Of a stretch of DNA of 64,000 nucleotides, positions 9,466-19,520 are shown in pieces. The DNA is from Nitrosospira sp. Nsp2 (GTDB lineage Bacteria > Pseudomonadota > Gammaproteobacteria > Burkholderiales > Nitrosomonadaceae): positions 1 to 64,000 of the forward strand of contig NZ_QAOU01000005.1 of the NCBI RefSeq assembly GCF_003050965.1. The letters are read 5' to 3'. The notes below the pieces were generated by a model, which made no database searches, was not told where the DNA came from, and worked only from the letters and a program-made list of their open reading frames with translations. The position numbers and the translations under genes were made by a program. Position 1 is the stretch's first letter. Every line of letters starts with the position of its first letter.

Positions 9466-10425
9466 TCACCAAATCATCAATACTGCCCCCCAGGTGAACC
9501 CACCCCCCACGCCCTCCAGAAGGATCCGCTGACCGGATTTGATACGCCCGTCGCGTACGGCGATATCCAGCGCCAGCGGAATAGAGGCAGCGGAAGTATT
9601 GCCCTGCTTGTCCAAGGTGGCAACCACCCTTTCCATCGGTATGCCCAATTTTTTTGCTGTGGAAATAATAATGCGGATATTGGCCTGATGAGGAATCAGC
9701 CAATCAATATCCGAGACTTGTAAATTGTTTTCCGCGAGGGCCTCCTGCACTACCTCTTCAAGCACTTTTATCGCAAATTTGAAAACCGCATTTCCTTCCA
9801 TCACGACGAAGGGCCGACCTTGAATCTTACCCCCACATATACTGCCGGGTGCAGAAAGAATACTGCTGTGGCTGCCGTCAGCATGCAAATGGCTGGAAAT
9901 GATTCCAGGGGTGTCGCTTTGCCTCAGCACAACGGCGCCAGCGCCATCACCGAACAGCACGCAGGTGCTGCGATCGCTCCAGTCGAGTATGCGCGAGTAG
10001 ATCTCGGTGCCGACCACAAGGGCCGAACGGCATTTTCCTGCGCGTATAAACATATCGGCTGTGGCTAGCGCATAAATAAAACCGCTGCATACCGCTTGCA
10101 CGTCAAATGCCGCGCAGTTTCCGACACCCAGTTTATTCTGCAGAATGCATGCCGTACTTGGAAAAATCACATCCGGCGTCGTGGTAGCCACGATAATCAG
10201 ATCGATTTCTTCCAGGCCAATCCCCGCCGACTTTATCGCCTCACGACTGGCTTTCAGCGCTAGATCGCTCGCCATTTCATCGTCCGCCGCGATGTGCCTC
10301 TGCGCAATCCCGGTACGAGTGCGTATCCACTCATCGCTCGTGTCCACCATGCGCTCGAGGTCCTGATTGGTAAGGACTTTTTCCGGTAAGTAGCTTCCTG
10401 TTCCTATGACTCTCGAGTACCTCAT
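9466..10425 (-). CDS. fabH: 3-oxoacyl-ACP synthase III FabH
   Basis: FabH starts type II fatty acid synthesis by condensing acetyl-CoA with malonyl-ACP. The 319-residue protein has the Cys-His-Asn triad: Cys113 in [13 protein letters not shown], His246 in IPHQANIRI and Asn276 in [12 protein letters not shown]. Its ATG overlaps the stop of plsX by four bases (ATGA), so the two are translationally coupled. A 197-base spacer separates it from fabD. Confidence 0.97.
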   Translation of the reverse strand: MRYSRVIGTGSYLPEKVLTNQDLERMVDTSDEWIRTRTGIAQRHIAADDEMASDLALKASREAIKSAGIGLEEIDLIIVATTTPDVIFPSTACILQNKLGVGNCAAFDVQAVCSGFIYALATADMFIRAGKCRSALVVGTEIYSRILDWSDRSTCVLFGDGAGAVVLRQSDTPGIISSHLHADGSHSSILSAPGSICGGKIQGRPFVVMEGNAVFKFAIKVLEEVVQEALAENNLQVSDIDWLIPHQANIRIIISTAKKLGIPMERVVATLDKQGNTSAASIPLALDIAVRDGRIKSGQRILLEGVGGGFTWGAVLMIW

Positions 10426-11483
10426 ACCGGACTCGCTGCGGTCAACGGTCCGGGATTTGCTGATGGATTTTTCAGATGATCCGGCAACTGCGCCACGCCT
10501 TCGCTCATTCGGCGCAGCATTCCGCCACGAACCTCGTCCACCGCTCGTGCGATGGCAAAACGAAACGCATGACGGTCAGCCGAGCCATGACTCTTAATGA
10601 CGATGCCGCGCAATCCCAGCAGGCTCGCGCCATTGTAACGACGGTGATCCACACGACGTTTGAATGCCTTGATGACCGGTAACGCGACGAGTCCAGCAAA
10701 TTTAGTGAGGAGGTTTCTTTTGAACTCCTCCCGGAGGAAGGTGGAGAGCATTTGCGCCACCCCTTCCGACGTCTTCAATGCCACATTGCCGACAAAGCCG
10801 TCACACACAACCACGTCCGTCGTTCCTTTATAAATATCGTTACCCTCGATGTTGCCGTAAAAGTTCAGGCCGCTGTCACGCAGCAGTTCCGCGGCCTGCT
10901 TTACCACTTCGTTACCTTTGATCTCTTCCTCGCCTATATTAAGCAAGCCGATGCTGGGCCGCTCCTTGTTCTCCACAGTAGCGACGAGCGTAGCCCCCAT
11001 TACGCCAAATTGAAGCAAGTGCTCCGCGCTACAATCGACGTTGGCGCCCAGGTCGAGAACATAGGTATGTCCTCTTATCGTCGGCAGCACGACGGCGAGC
11101 GCCGGGCGGTCGATGCCGGGAAGGGTTTTCAGAACAAACCGAGAGGTCGCTATCAATGCGCCGGTGTTACCTGCGCTGACACATGCCTGAGCCGCGCCGC
11201 TTTTGACCAGATCAAGCGCAACTCGCATCGAGGAATTTTTTTTGCCGCGTAACGCAAGCGCTGGCGACTCGTCCATGCCGACCACTTCGCTTGCGGGTTG
11301 AATTCTCAACCTCGGATTCGGCGTAGCCTTGAGGGCCCTCAACTCTGACTCGATAACATCGGGCAGCCCTACCAGAACAATGTCGGTTCCGGGATTACGA
11401 TGGAGGTAATCGACGACTGCGGGAACCGTCACTTGCGGGCCATGATCGCCGCCCATGCAATCTACGGCTACGGTAATATCCAA
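10422..11483 (-). CDS. plsX: Phosphate acyltransferase PlsX
   Basis: PlsX converts acyl-ACP to acyl-phosphate, the donor for PlsY in phosphatidic acid synthesis. The 353-residue protein begins with the typical [14 protein letters not shown] and contains [15 protein letters not shown] and [13 protein letters not shown]. It lies between rpmF and fabH, the conserved rpmF-plsX-fabH order, and overlaps the fabH start. Confidence 0.97.
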   Translation of the reverse strand: MDITVAVDCMGGDHGPQVTVPAVVDYLHRNPGTDIVLVGLPDVIESELRALKATPNPRLRIQPASEVVGMDESPALALRGKKNSSMRVALDLVKSGAAQACVSAGNTGALIATSRFVLKTLPGIDRPALAVVLPTIRGHTYVLDLGANVDCSAEHLLQFGVMGATLVATVENKERPSIGLLNIGEEEIKGNEVVKQAAELLRDSGLNFYGNIEGNDIYKGTTDVVVCDGFVGNVALKTSEGVAQMLSTFLREEFKRNLLTKFAGLVALPVIKAFKRRVDHRRYNGASLLGLRGIVIKSHGSADRHAFRFAIARAVDEVRGGMLRRMSEGVAQLPDHLKNPSANPGPLTAASPV

Positions 11484-11546
11484 TTTTGAGCGCCCTCAAG
11501 GCAGGGATAAGCTTCTAGCAGCCTCAGAACGGTGGGGGCGAAATGA

Positions 11547-11726
11547 TTAATCTTCTTTTGTCTTGACGACCTTCTTGCCGCGATAGTAACCGTTGGGACT
11601 GATATGATGGCGCAAATGCACTTCACCCGTGCCGGTATCCACCGTTAGCGGTGAACTGGTCAAAAAATCATGCGAGCGGTGCATACCGCGCTTGGATGGA
11701 GATTTTTTGTTTTGTTGGACTGCCAT
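11547..11726 (-). CDS. rpmF: 50S ribosomal protein L32
   Basis: A 59-codon gene. It encodes [20 protein letters not shown], then [20 protein letters not shown] and [14 protein letters not shown], the standard bacterial L32 sequence. It lacks the zinc-binding Cys pairs found in some L32 forms. It sits between yceD and plsX, 21 bases after the yceD stop, the conserved context across Proteobacteria. Confidence 0.97.
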   Translation of the reverse strand: MAVQQNKKSPSKRGMHRSHDFLTSSPLTVDTGTGEVHLRHHISPNGYYRGKKVVKTKED

Positions 11727-11747
11727 ACGTTCAACTCCTAAAGAAAT

Positions 11748-12248
11748 TTAATGCAATTTTTTCAGCCCCGCTAATGCGGCGAGCGGCTTGTCGCGTGCTA
11801 TACCACCCTGGCCATCCAGGGCGGCAAACGAGCATTCAGCCTCGTTGTGCCGTGGAGAAATCGGCAGGCTCAGAATTATTTCGTCCTCGATCAGTCCCAG
11901 AACATCTGTTTCACGCGTGGCCAAAATGCAATCAGCTGATTCATCTTCGTCCAGGCGCGAAAGCTCATTTTCATTTTGTGCCAGCAGCAGCACTGTGCTC
12001 AAATCGAGCACATGCCCGAGATCACCTAGACAGCGCTGGCAGCGAAGGGTTATTTTCCCTCTCACCGAAATTTGCAAGACTGGCTTGCCGTCTTTATCAA
12101 CGCCGCCGGTAACGCCGTACTGCAACTCTCCGCTATTCGCGGCCAGATAATCGTGTAACCGTTCAAACTCGGAAAGTGCGATTTTACCATGATGCGTCTC
12201 CGCATGATGGGCAAAATCGACAGGATCTATGATGAGCCTTTCCGGCAT
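11748..12248 (-). CDS. yceD: YceD/DUF177 family protein (23S rRNA accumulation protein)
   Basis: This 166-residue protein belongs to the DUF177/YceD family, linked in E. coli and plants to 23S rRNA accumulation. It shows the family motif RCQRCLGDLG with a CxxC pair near residue 70, an acidic middle part and the C-terminal segment DEIILSLPISPRH. It is the first gene of the yceD-rpmF-plsX-fab run, so its promoter should lie in 12249-12476; a TTGTCA with a TAAAAA 17 bases downstream on the minus strand is a weak candidate. Confidence 0.9.
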   Translation of the reverse strand: MPERLIIDPVDFAHHAETHHGKIALSEFERLHDYLAANSGELQYGVTGGVDKDGKPVLQISVRGKITLRCQRCLGDLGHVLDLSTVLLLAQNENELSRLDEDESADCILATRETDVLGLIEDEIILSLPISPRHNEAECSFAALDGQGGIARDKPLAALAGLKKLH

Positions 12249-12374
12249 AAAGGTAGAATATTACAAAATCAACTTGAGGGGCACTTGCTCTGCGCGCGGC
12301 TTCCCCGCTTCAGTTTTTTACCTAATTATCAATGTGATGACAAACATCCCGTTAATAATGTTTATAAGATACAA

Positions 12375-12403
12375 TTGACAAACGGGCACTTTAGATATTT
12401 GAT
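12375..12403 (+). promoter_or_regulatory. Possible sigma-70 promoter ahead of maf
   Basis: A perfect TTGACA at 12375-12380 is followed, after 17 bases, by TTTGAT (four of six matches to TATAAT). The whole stretch is AT-rich and lies 74 bases before the maf start. It rests on consensus matching only. Confidence 0.35.
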
Positions 12404-12476
12404 TTTTTTAAGCCATGTATACGTCGAGCATAATATATTTTTTGCTCCCGAGTGTCAAAATCTCCAATAACAAGCT

Positions 12477-13073
12477 TTGAAAACACAACAAATCGGCCAG
12501 CAGCTTGTTTTGGGTTCCAGTTCGATATATCGACGCGAACTGCTTCAACGGCTGCAGATTCCATTCGAAATCGCCAATCCAGATATAGAAGAAACGCCCC
12601 TGGCAGGCGAGAGCCCTGATGTTACCTCTTTGCGCCTGGCCGCCGCGAAAACTCGAGCAGTCGCGATTACTCATCCCGGTGCACTGATAATTGGCGCGGA
12701 TCAGGTAGCGGTCCTGGAAGGCATTCAGCTCGGCAAACCTCTGAATCGAGAGAATGCGACGCGCCAACTGCAGCATGTCCGCGGAAAAGAAGTCGTATTT
12801 TTCACCGCGCTAAGCCTGCTTAACAGCCAGACAGACCGCCTCCAGACCCGGCTTGTCCCAAGCCACGTGAAATTCCGTCAATTGAGTGATCGGCAAATTA
12901 ATAATTACCTGGATAAGGAACAGCCATATCACTGCGCTGGAAGTGCCAAAGCCGAAGGATTAGGTATTGCATTAATCGAACGTATCGTAAGTGACGACCC
13001 CAGCGCGTTGATCGGGTTACCGTTGATTGCGCTGTCGGACATGCTCGTACACGAGGGGATTGAGGTAGTGTGA
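12477..13073 (+). CDS. maf: Maf/YceF nucleotide pyrophosphatase
   Basis: The 198-residue Maf-family enzyme hydrolyses non-canonical or methylated nucleotides such as m7GTP (YceF type). It has [12 protein letters not shown] near the N-terminus, the substrate motif [18 protein letters not shown] around residue 73, and the C-terminal [11 protein letters not shown]. The start appears to be TTG at 12477; no ATG or GTG lies in frame near it. In E. coli yceF also sits next to yceD-rpmF, but divergently, as here. It overlaps the next gene by four bases. Confidence 0.9.
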   Translation: MKTQQIGQQLVLGSSSIYRRELLQRLQIPFEIANPDIEETPLAGESPDVTSLRLAAAKTRAVAITHPGALIIGADQVAVLEGIQLGKPLNRENATRQLQHVRGKEVVFFTALSLLNSQTDRLQTRLVPSHVKFRQLSDRQINNYLDKEQPYHCAGSAKAEGLGIALIERIVSDDPSALIGLPLIALSDMLVHEGIEVV

Positions 13074-13777
13074 ACGCCGGAATTCTCTATCTCATTCCTG
13101 CCCCGCTTGGTTTGGGGGACATCGCCTGGGCAATCCCTCCTGCGGTCCGACAATGTGTAGCAGGGCTTGGCCATTTCATCGTCGAACACCCAAAAACCGC
13201 TCGGCAATTCTTGAAACAAATTGGTTGTGTCTTGCCGATACAGACAATCAAAATGGAGGTTCTGGATGAGCATACCCGCGCCACAGAGTATGAAAAGCTA
13301 CTTGCGCCGGTCCTCACAGGGAATGACACCGGACTGTTATCGGAAGCCGGCTGCCCCACGATAGCCGACCCCGGAGCGGGTTTAGTGCGGCTCGCTCACC
13401 AAAAAAATATCCGGATAAGGCCATTGGTCGGGCCCTCTTCGATACTGCTCGCGCTGATGGCCTCCGGATTGAATGGTCAACGGTTCGTGTTTCACGGTTA
13501 CCTGCCAGTGGAGCCCGACCGACGTGCCAAAAAGCTGGTTCAGCTGGAAAAAGACTCCATTGCTCGCGACCAAACCCAGATCTTCATTGAAACGCCATAT
13601 CGGAACCAGAAACTGCTGGAGTCCATCTTGCATGCATGTCGGGGCGACACGATCCTCTGCGTCGCGTCCAATCTCACCTTGGCGGGAGAGTATATTTCTA
13701 CCAGAACAATTAATGACTGGAAACAGGCCTTGCCGGATTTGCATAATCAGCCCGCCGTTTTCCTCCTGCACGGCTAG
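13070..13777 (+). CDS. RsmI-like tetrapyrrole-fold SAM methyltransferase
   Basis: This 235-residue protein is a short member of the tetrapyrrole methylase superfamily, related to the 16S rRNA 2'-O-methyltransferase RsmI. It shows [30 protein letters not shown] (the RsmI/CobA-type loop at about 80-110), [14 protein letters not shown] and FIETPYRN. It is shorter than RsmI (about 285) and lacks RsmI's usual C-terminal part, so it is the betaproteobacterial paralogue often found next to maf rather than RsmI itself. The GTG start overlaps the maf stop. Its substrate is not known to me. Confidence 0.82.
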   Translation: MNAGILYLIPAPLGLGDIAWAIPPAVRQCVAGLGHFIVEHPKTARQFLKQIGCVLPIQTIKMEVLDEHTRATEYEKLLAPVLTGNDTGLLSEAGCPTIADPGAGLVRLAHQKNIRIRPLVGPSSILLALMASGLNGQRFVFHGYLPVEPDRRAKKLVQLEKDSIARDQTQIFIETPYRNQKLLESILHACRGDTILCVASNLTLAGEYISTRTINDWKQALPDLHNQPAVFLLHG

Positions 13778-13952
13778 AACTGGAGACATCCTCTACGGCA
13801 GTTTATGAATAACAACGTTGCTCAAGAATGATGGGGCTGCGAAGACGGTACCGCCCGCAGACCCAGCCGCAGCGCTCAAACCCGACCTGGTATCGTACGT
13901 GGCTTGATCCGGCCAGACCCCTTCGCTTCTCTACCTCATCGAAAGGTAAAGC

Positions 13953-14903
13953 CTATCTCAATCCCCAGCCGAATCCGGTACTGATCAGCGTCTCTGCGGC
14001 CACTGCGCCAAAACGCCTCGCCAATCGCTCAGTGAACCCTTCCCGGGTTGTGTAATCGACAATGTGTTCGGCCTTGATGATTTCCCGCGCGACATACTCC
14101 GCACTGCCCATGGCATCGGCAAGTCCAAGTTCGATACTTTTCTGACCTGTCCAGACGAGGCCGCTGAACATTTCAGGCGTTTCTTTCAATCGGGCGCCTC
14201 GCCCTTGCTGCACGACTTGAATGAACTGCGCATGGATATCGCTCAACATTTCCCGAGCATATTTTTCCTGTTGCGAATTGAGCGGAGAAAAAGGATCAAG
14301 AAAGGCCTTGTTTTCCCCTGCCGTGATCAATCGCCGCTCGACACCGAGCTTTTCCATCGCACCCATAAAACCGAACCCGTTCATTAGCACCCCGATCGAG
14401 CCGACGACGCTGGCTTTATCCACGTAAATCTTGTCGGCAGCGGCCGCCACGTAATAACCACCTGAGGCGCAAACATCCTCGATGACGGCATAAAGCGGAA
14501 TTTGAGGATACTCGGCGCGCAGACGCCGGATTTCATCGTTGATGTAGCCCGCCTGCACCGGACTGCCACCGGGGCTATTGATTCGCAGAATCACACCCTG
14601 AGTCTTCGCATCCTTGAATGCCTGTTGCAAGCCCGCGTTAACATTATCGGCGCTACTCACGCTATCAGGGGAAATCACGCCGCGCAACTCAACCAGGGCG
14701 GTATGCTTGCGGACCCTCGACATCTCATCACCGGTAAACAAATCCGTAGCGAGAAACAAAAGAATAAACAAGTAGATGAAAGTAAGAGATTTGAAAAATA
14801 TACTCCACTGACGCGTTCTTCGATGTTCTTGCAGAGACGCGAGCGCCAGCTTCTCAAGTACCTGCTTCTCCCATCCTTCCGTCCGGTTTTCCGCATCAGC
14901 CAT
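13953..14903 (-). CDS. sppA: Signal peptide peptidase SppA-like S49 protease
   Basis: SppA degrades cleaved signal peptides at the inner membrane. The 316-residue short form (half of E. coli SppA) has one transmembrane helix at 37-54, the serine nucleophile Ser147 in CASGGYYVA and the general base Lys199 in GENKAFLDPFS. This is the short single-domain architecture common in Betaproteobacteria and Bacillus. It lies downstream of rluC on the same strand, 203 bases away. Confidence 0.93.
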   Translation of the reverse strand: MADAENRTEGWEKQVLEKLALASLQEHRRTRQWSIFFKSLTFIYLFILLFLATDLFTGDEMSRVRKHTALVELRGVISPDSVSSADNVNAGLQQAFKDAKTQGVILRINSPGGSPVQAGYINDEIRRLRAEYPQIPLYAVIEDVCASGGYYVAAAADKIYVDKASVVGSIGVLMNGFGFMGAMEKLGVERRLITAGENKAFLDPFSPLNSQQEKYAREMLSDIHAQFIQVVQQGRGARLKETPEMFSGLVWTGQKSIELGLADAMGSAEYVAREIIKAEHIVDYTTREGFTERLARRFGAVAAETLISTGFGWGLR

Positions 14904-15005
14904 AATGATTCAATCCTTCAAGTAAAGTAAGGTACCAGACCTGCAAAACAGCCTCGGGAACCAATTCGGTCGTGCCCTTCTTCTTCATTTTCGCACATCC
15001 ATTCG

Positions 15006-15028
15006 ATATCGCACCATGAGTGCGATAT
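15006..15028. repeat. Inverted repeat between rluC and sppA
   Basis: ATATCGCAC (15006-15014) and GTGCGATAT (15020-15028) form a perfect nine-base inverted repeat around CATGA. No T tract follows on either strand, so it is not a classical terminator. It could be an operator or an RNA hairpin; it lies 103 bases before the sppA start. Confidence 0.45.
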
Positions 15029-15106
15029 TGAAGAGACGCGGGCGGGTAAGATCAACATTAAGTGAGTATTTCCATCCAGCCAGGGTTTGCTGGTAACAAA
15101 CGTCGC

Positions 15107-16111
15107 TCAGTTGGAATTCAGTCCAAGCAGGAAGCGCTGCAGTTCGTCCGTCAGGGGCGCTTCCAAATAGAGCCGCTCGCCCGTTAAAGGATGAGTCAAT
15201 TCAACCGTGAGAGCATGCAAAAACATGCGACTAAGACTGGGCCCCGGAACCCGTCTGGCCAGCTCCTTATTCAAGGCAAAATCCCCGTATTTGTCGTCAC
15301 CCGCGATAGGGAACCCGAGGTAAGCAAGATGAACGCGAATTTGATGAGTACGGCCGGTTTTTAGTTCCGCCTCCAGCAGGCTGAAGTCCTGCCAGGCCTT
15401 CCTGAGGCTGAAAACAGTATGAGCTGGCACTCCCTCTGATCCGGCGCCGTCGGCTACCGCCACCCGTCTTTCGCCCGCCGCGGTGAGATATTTATTTAGA
15501 GGCAGCTTTACGTTCTGTCTCTGGTTGCGCCACTTACCCTTCACAAGCGCCAGGTAGCGTTTTATCATCGCCCCCGCACGAATCTGCCCATGTAGTTCAA
15601 CCAGCGCCGGGCGGGTCTTGGCGAGCAGTAAAACGCCGGATGTTTCCCTGTCGAGGCGATGAACAAGCTCCAGAAACTTCCATTCCGGGTGTTGGGCACG
15701 CAATTGTTCAATCACCCCAAAGCTCACCCCGCTGCCACCATGAACCGCGACGCCAGGCGGTTTGTTAATGGCAAGCAGTGCCTCATCCTCAAACAGAATA
15801 TTGAAACGAATAAACCCGCTGGCAGTTACTTTCTTCGCTAGCGGAAAACTCCTTTCCGCCATTCTCACCGGGGGAATTCTAACGGCATCGCCTAATTGAA
15901 GGTGATGCTCAGGGCGAGTGCGCTTACTGTTGAGCCGCACCTGCCCGCTGCGCAGCAGTTGGTAGATATGGCTCTTGGGTATATTTTTAAGGCGTTTGAT
16001 CAAAAAATTGTCAATACGCTGACCCTTGCTGTCCTCACCTATAATTTCCGTGACCGCAGCACTCAGTGGAATTTTTTTGCCTAAATCCTTAATTCTACTT
16101 ATACTTACCAA
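15107..16111 (-). CDS. rluC: 23S rRNA pseudouridine synthase RluC
   Basis: RluC modifies uridines 955, 2504 and 2580 of 23S rRNA in E. coli. The 334-residue protein has an N-terminal S4 RNA-binding domain (about 30-80: RIDNFLIKRLKNIPKSHIYQLL) and an RluA-type catalytic domain with the aspartate Asp154 in HRLDRETSGVLLLAK. The start seems to be TTG at 16111, with GGA about eight bases before. It is divergent from rne, as in E. coli. Confidence 0.93.
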   Translation of the reverse strand: MVSISRIKDLGKKIPLSAAVTEIIGEDSKGQRIDNFLIKRLKNIPKSHIYQLLRSGQVRLNSKRTRPEHHLQLGDAVRIPPVRMAERSFPLAKKVTASGFIRFNILFEDEALLAINKPPGVAVHGGSGVSFGVIEQLRAQHPEWKFLELVHRLDRETSGVLLLAKTRPALVELHGQIRAGAMIKRYLALVKGKWRNQRQNVKLPLNKYLTAAGERRVAVADGAGSEGVPAHTVFSLRKAWQDFSLLEAELKTGRTHQIRVHLAYLGFPIAGDDKYGDFALNKELARRVPGPSLSRMFLHALTVELTHPLTGERLYLEAPLTDELQRFLLGLNSN

Positions 16112-16522
16112 ATCGGAGTTCCAGCCTATCCTTTATCCGGTGCGCAAAATGGCGCTGTTGATGGGATTTTGTCCCACATGGACAAGAGCCGACTCCGAAA
16201 ATCTGGTTAAAGTCGCTCACCAATAAAGTAGCGATAGTAATGGATTTACGCGCTCAAAGCACACGTCGATTTCAGTTTTCAGTTTCGTAGCGCCTGTTCG
16301 CGGGCTGCCATAGTCGAAACCTGATTGAAACTAATTCCAGGTTCTGCTTCAAGAAAAGCAGGGCCTCAGTGACAAGCCAGAGAAATAGTCATCGTCATCT
16401 TTTATACGCAGCCCGACACCATGATCAAGTTGCCTGACTAAATATTCTCTTATACGTGTAAGGATATTTGTTTCCCTTGCGCGTAGGCTGTCTACCCGTG
16501 ACCAGAGCGCGGGAGGCATATA
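16112..16522. other. 411-base divergent region between rluC and rne
   Basis: No gene seen. It must hold the rluC and rne promoters. In E. coli the long rne 5' leader folds into hairpins through which RNase E limits its own mRNA, so the length here suggests a comparable leader. The only clear element is the rne ribosome binding site, GCGGGAGG, seven bases before the ATG at 16523. I could not pick convincing -10/-35 pairs. Confidence 0.55.
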
Positions 16523-19396
16523 ATGAAACGCATGCTATTTAACGCGACACAGCCGGAAGAGCTTCGTGTCGCTATTGTCGATGGCCAAAAGCTGATCGAT
16601 CTTGACATTGAGTCTGCTGGCAAGGAACAACGCAAAAGTAATATATACAAAGGAGTCATCACCCGTCTTGAGCCCAGCCTTGAAGCCGCTTTTGTCGAGT
16701 ATGGCGGCGAACGGCACGGGTTTCTTCCATTCAAGGAAATATCCCGCTCGTACTTCAAGGAAAGCGCAGAACCGGCGAGAACCCGCATTCAAGATGCGCT
16801 TCATGAGGGCCAGGAACTCATCGTTCAGGTGGACAAGGATGAGCGTGGAACGAAGGGGGCCGCTCTTACCACCTATATCTCCCTCGCCGGCCGTTATTTG
16901 GTCCTGATGCCCAATAACCCTCGCGGTGGAGGGGTATCGCGGCGAATAGAGGGGGAAGATCGCGCTGAATTGCGCGATGTCATGTCGAAATTGAGTATCC
17001 CCGCAGGCATGAGTATTATCGCTCGGACTGCTGGCATAGGTCGTAGCGAAGAAGAGTTGCAGTGGGATCTGAATTATTTGCTCCAGCTTTGGCGCGCCAT
17101 CGAAGACGCCTCCAAAAGTCAAAGCGGCGCTTTTCTGATATACCAGGAAAGCAGCTTGGTAATACGTGCAATTCGTGATTACTTTCACCAGGAGATCGGA
17201 GAGATCCTGATTGATACGGAAAGTATTTACGAACAGGCGTGCCAGTTCATGAGCCATGTCATGCCCGCTAACGTGGGCCGCGTCAAGCTCTATCGCGACG
17301 ATGTTCCGCTATTCTCCCGGTTTCAAATCGAGCACCAGATCGAGACTGCCTATTCGCGGCAGGTCACGCTGCCTTCCGGCGGCGCAATCATTATTGATCA
17401 CACCGAGGCGCTGGTGTCCGTGGACGTAAATTCTGCACGAGCCACTCGCGGTTCAGATATTGAGCAGACCGCACTCCATACGAATCTTGAAGCTGCAGAT
17501 GAAATCGCACGGCAATTGCGTCTTCGGGATCTGGGCGGACTGGTGGTGATCGACTTCATCGACATGGAAGTAGCGCGCAATCAGCGCGAGGTGGAGAACC
17601 GGTTGCATGAAGCGCTGCGTTATGATCGCGCACGTGTTCAGATGGGCAAAATTTCCCGCTTCGGTTTACTCGAACTGTCACGCCAGCGCTTACGTCCTTC
17701 GCTGGGCGAGGGCAGCTATATCACATGCCCTCGCTGCCACGGGACCGGTCATATTCGCGGCACTGACTCTTCTGCATTGCATATCCTCAGGATTATCGAG
17801 GAAGAAGCGATGAAAGAGAATACCGCCGTACTTCATGCCCAGGTGCCGGTAGGCGTCGCCACCTATCTGCTAAACGAGAAACGGTCGGAAATCCATGCAG
17901 TTGAAGCGAGATTAAAAGTAAATGTGGTACTGATCCCGAACGTTCATCTTGAAACGCCGAACTACAGCATTACTCGCTTGCGTCATGACGATGTAAAGCT
18001 TAGCGAAATTCAAACCAGCTATCAGATGGTAGAAAAACCGGCTCAGGACGTTGCTTTGCCATCAATTGCGCCAGAAGCCAAGCCAGTTCGCCAACAAGCA
18101 GCGGTGCGGGGTATCACGCCGTCACAACCCGCGCCGATACGAGCGCCAAAACCGCAATACGAACCCGAGCAAATATCCTTTGTGGATAAAATATTCGGCT
18201 GGTTCAAGCAAATGGGGGGAGCGGAAAAACAAGTGCGGCCGGCTCCGGCCACTACAGTGGCGCAACGGCCGGAGCGCGGACGAGTACGGCGAGAACGTGG
18301 ACGCGAAGGGCGCGAGGAAAATGAGAAATCGCTGCGGACTCCCCAACGCGTGGGCGATCACCGGGGCGAACGAAGCATCAACGCGGACGATGCTTTAGGC
18401 TCAACCCATGACGCGGTGCCTCAGCGTCCCGAGCGCACCGAAGTCAAACTGCAGAGTGAACGATTCGCGCAAAAAAAACATCCACGTCCACCGCGGGACG
18501 AGAAGATACGTTCCGAGGGCAAATTGCCGGCAGAGGAACAGCCTGCTGCTCAGGAGGGCTTACAAGGCTCTCAGCAAAGCGAAGAAGGGGGGCGACGCCG
18601 GCGTCGTGGGGGAAGACAGCGCGAACGAGCCGAACGTTTGGATCGGCCTGCGCGAGAAGGTAAACCGGCCGAGGTAATCGATGCAGGTCCGGTGCCGGCA
18701 ATCATTTCCGCACCACCCCCGGAGCCTTTAACAGTCGCTCTGACTCCTCCTCTATCGCTAGAGGAGATGACACTTTCCGGCCAAGAAGTCAGCCCCCATT
18801 CTGAATCTTTATCCGTAGAGGAGGCTGTGGATGTAATTGTACCGGCAGCCTCTGACGCGGCACAGGCAGAACCGGCAGGCGGGCGTGAAGCTGGGTCGGA
18901 CCGAGAGGAACCTGTTCAAGAGCCTGCCCCCGAGCTCACTCCAGGCCTTCCCGTCTCTGGTTCAGGAACGCTGCTTGAGCCTGCTGAGACTGAAAAAGCA
19001 GAAAAACTCGAAACAGTCGAAACAGTCGAAACAGTCGAAACAGTCGAAAGGGTTGAAGCAGTCAAAGCGGTCGAAGCAGTCGAAGCAGTCGAAGCAGTCG
19101 AAGCAGTCGAAGCAATCGGAATACAGCAGGAAAAACCTGCAACGCAAGTTGCCGAACATCCTTACACAACGGAAGGACAAGAATTCCCTACTCCCAAGCC
19201 ACCCCCGGTAATAGAACCCCTGGATCTGGTCGCGAGCGGTCTCGTCATGGTTGAGACTATTCCCGAAAAAATAAAGCCCGTCGAACAGGGTTCAGCTGAG
19301 GAACCGTTACTGCCGCAACGTCGCCGAAAAAGAGTTCCATCGGCTCCGGCCGTGGAACCGGATGAGCCGTTAGTGCAAGTCGAAACGCATAAGTGA
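16523..19396 (+). CDS. rne: Ribonuclease E
   Basis: RNase E is the endonuclease that starts mRNA decay and matures rRNA and tRNA; it scaffolds the degradosome. The 957-residue protein has the S1 domain (about 38-120), the 5' sensor/RNase H-like region, a DNase I-like domain with Asp301 (SVDVNSARATRG) and Asp344 (VVIDFIDM), and the zinc-link CPRCHGTG (Cys402, Cys405). From about residue 510 the tail is disordered, with arginine-rich stretches around 590-740 (GGRRRRRGGRQRERAER) that fit RNA binding, then an acidic, proline-rich part. Residues about 830-865 are encoded by a 9-bp tandem repeat. The catalytic half is standard; the tail is lineage-specific. Confidence 0.96.
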   Translation: MKRMLFNATQPEELRVAIVDGQKLIDLDIESAGKEQRKSNIYKGVITRLEPSLEAAFVEYGGERHGFLPFKEISRSYFKESAEPARTRIQDALHEGQELIVQVDKDERGTKGAALTTYISLAGRYLVLMPNNPRGGGVSRRIEGEDRAELRDVMSKLSIPAGMSIIARTAGIGRSEEELQWDLNYLLQLWRAIEDASKSQSGAFLIYQESSLVIRAIRDYFHQEIGEILIDTESIYEQACQFMSHVMPANVGRVKLYRDDVPLFSRFQIEHQIETAYSRQVTLPSGGAIIIDHTEALVSVDVNSARATRGSDIEQTALHTNLEAADEIARQLRLRDLGGLVVIDFIDMEVARNQREVENRLHEALRYDRARVQMGKISRFGLLELSRQRLRPSLGEGSYITCPRCHGTGHIRGTDSSALHILRIIEEEAMKENTAVLHAQVPVGVATYLLNEKRSEIHAVEARLKVNVVLIPNVHLETPNYSITRLRHDDVKLSEIQTSYQMVEKPAQDVALPSIAPEAKPVRQQAAVRGITPSQPAPIRAPKPQYEPEQISFVDKIFGWFKQMGGAEKQVRPAPATTVAQRPERGRVRRERGREGREENEKSLRTPQRVGDHRGERSINADDALGSTHDAVPQRPERTEVKLQSERFAQKKHPRPPRDEKIRSEGKLPAEEQPAAQEGLQGSQQSEEGGRRRRRGGRQRERAERLDRPAREGKPAEVIDAGPVPAIISAPPPEPLTVALTPPLSLEEMTLSGQEVSPHSESLSVEEAVDVIVPAASDAAQAEPAGGREAGSDREEPVQEPAPELTPGLPVSGSGTLLEPAETEKAEKLETVETVETVETVERVEAVKAVEAVEAVEAVEAVEAIGIQQEKPATQVAEHPYTTEGQEFPTPKPPPVIEPLDLVASGLVMVETIPEKIKPVEQGSAEEPLLPQRRRKRVPSAPAVEPDEPLVQVETHK
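19010..19117 (+). repeat. Twelve 9-bp tandem repeats inside the rne tail
   Basis: Twelve consecutive 9-base units with consensus GAARCAGTC occur in frame within rne. The encoded tripeptides run ETV four times, then ERV, EAV, KAV, EAV four times and EAI. Unit length is a multiple of three, so gain or loss keeps the frame. The first block differs from the second by one base per unit (ACA versus GCA), indicating two separate expansions. Confidence 0.95.
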
Positions 19397-19410
19397 AGAT
19401 TGCATCCTAA

Positions 19411-19456
19411 GGGACCTCTGAAAAAGCGCGGACATGGACTCCCGCGATTTTCAGAG
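19411..19456. repeat. Inverted repeat downstream of rne, possible terminator
   Basis: CTCTGAAAA (19416-19424) pairs with TTTTCAGAG (19448-19456), and inside it CGCGG pairs with CCGCG with a base bulged on each side. It begins 15 bases after the rne stop, so it may end rne transcription, but no T tract follows. Its left edge, GGGACCTCTGAAAAAGCGC, resembles a sequence at 30835-30853 on the other strand, so it may instead be a remnant of a small mobile element. Confidence 0.45.
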
Positions 19457-19520
19457 TCAGAGCCCACCGGACAATTTTCGAACGCTCGTCCACGTGATTC
19501 GCATAGCGCGCAAAATGAAT

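Noticed and set aside
18962-19180. Minus-strand frame rich in Asp-Cys-Phe repeats
   Set aside because: It is the antisense reading of the 9-bp repeat in rne.
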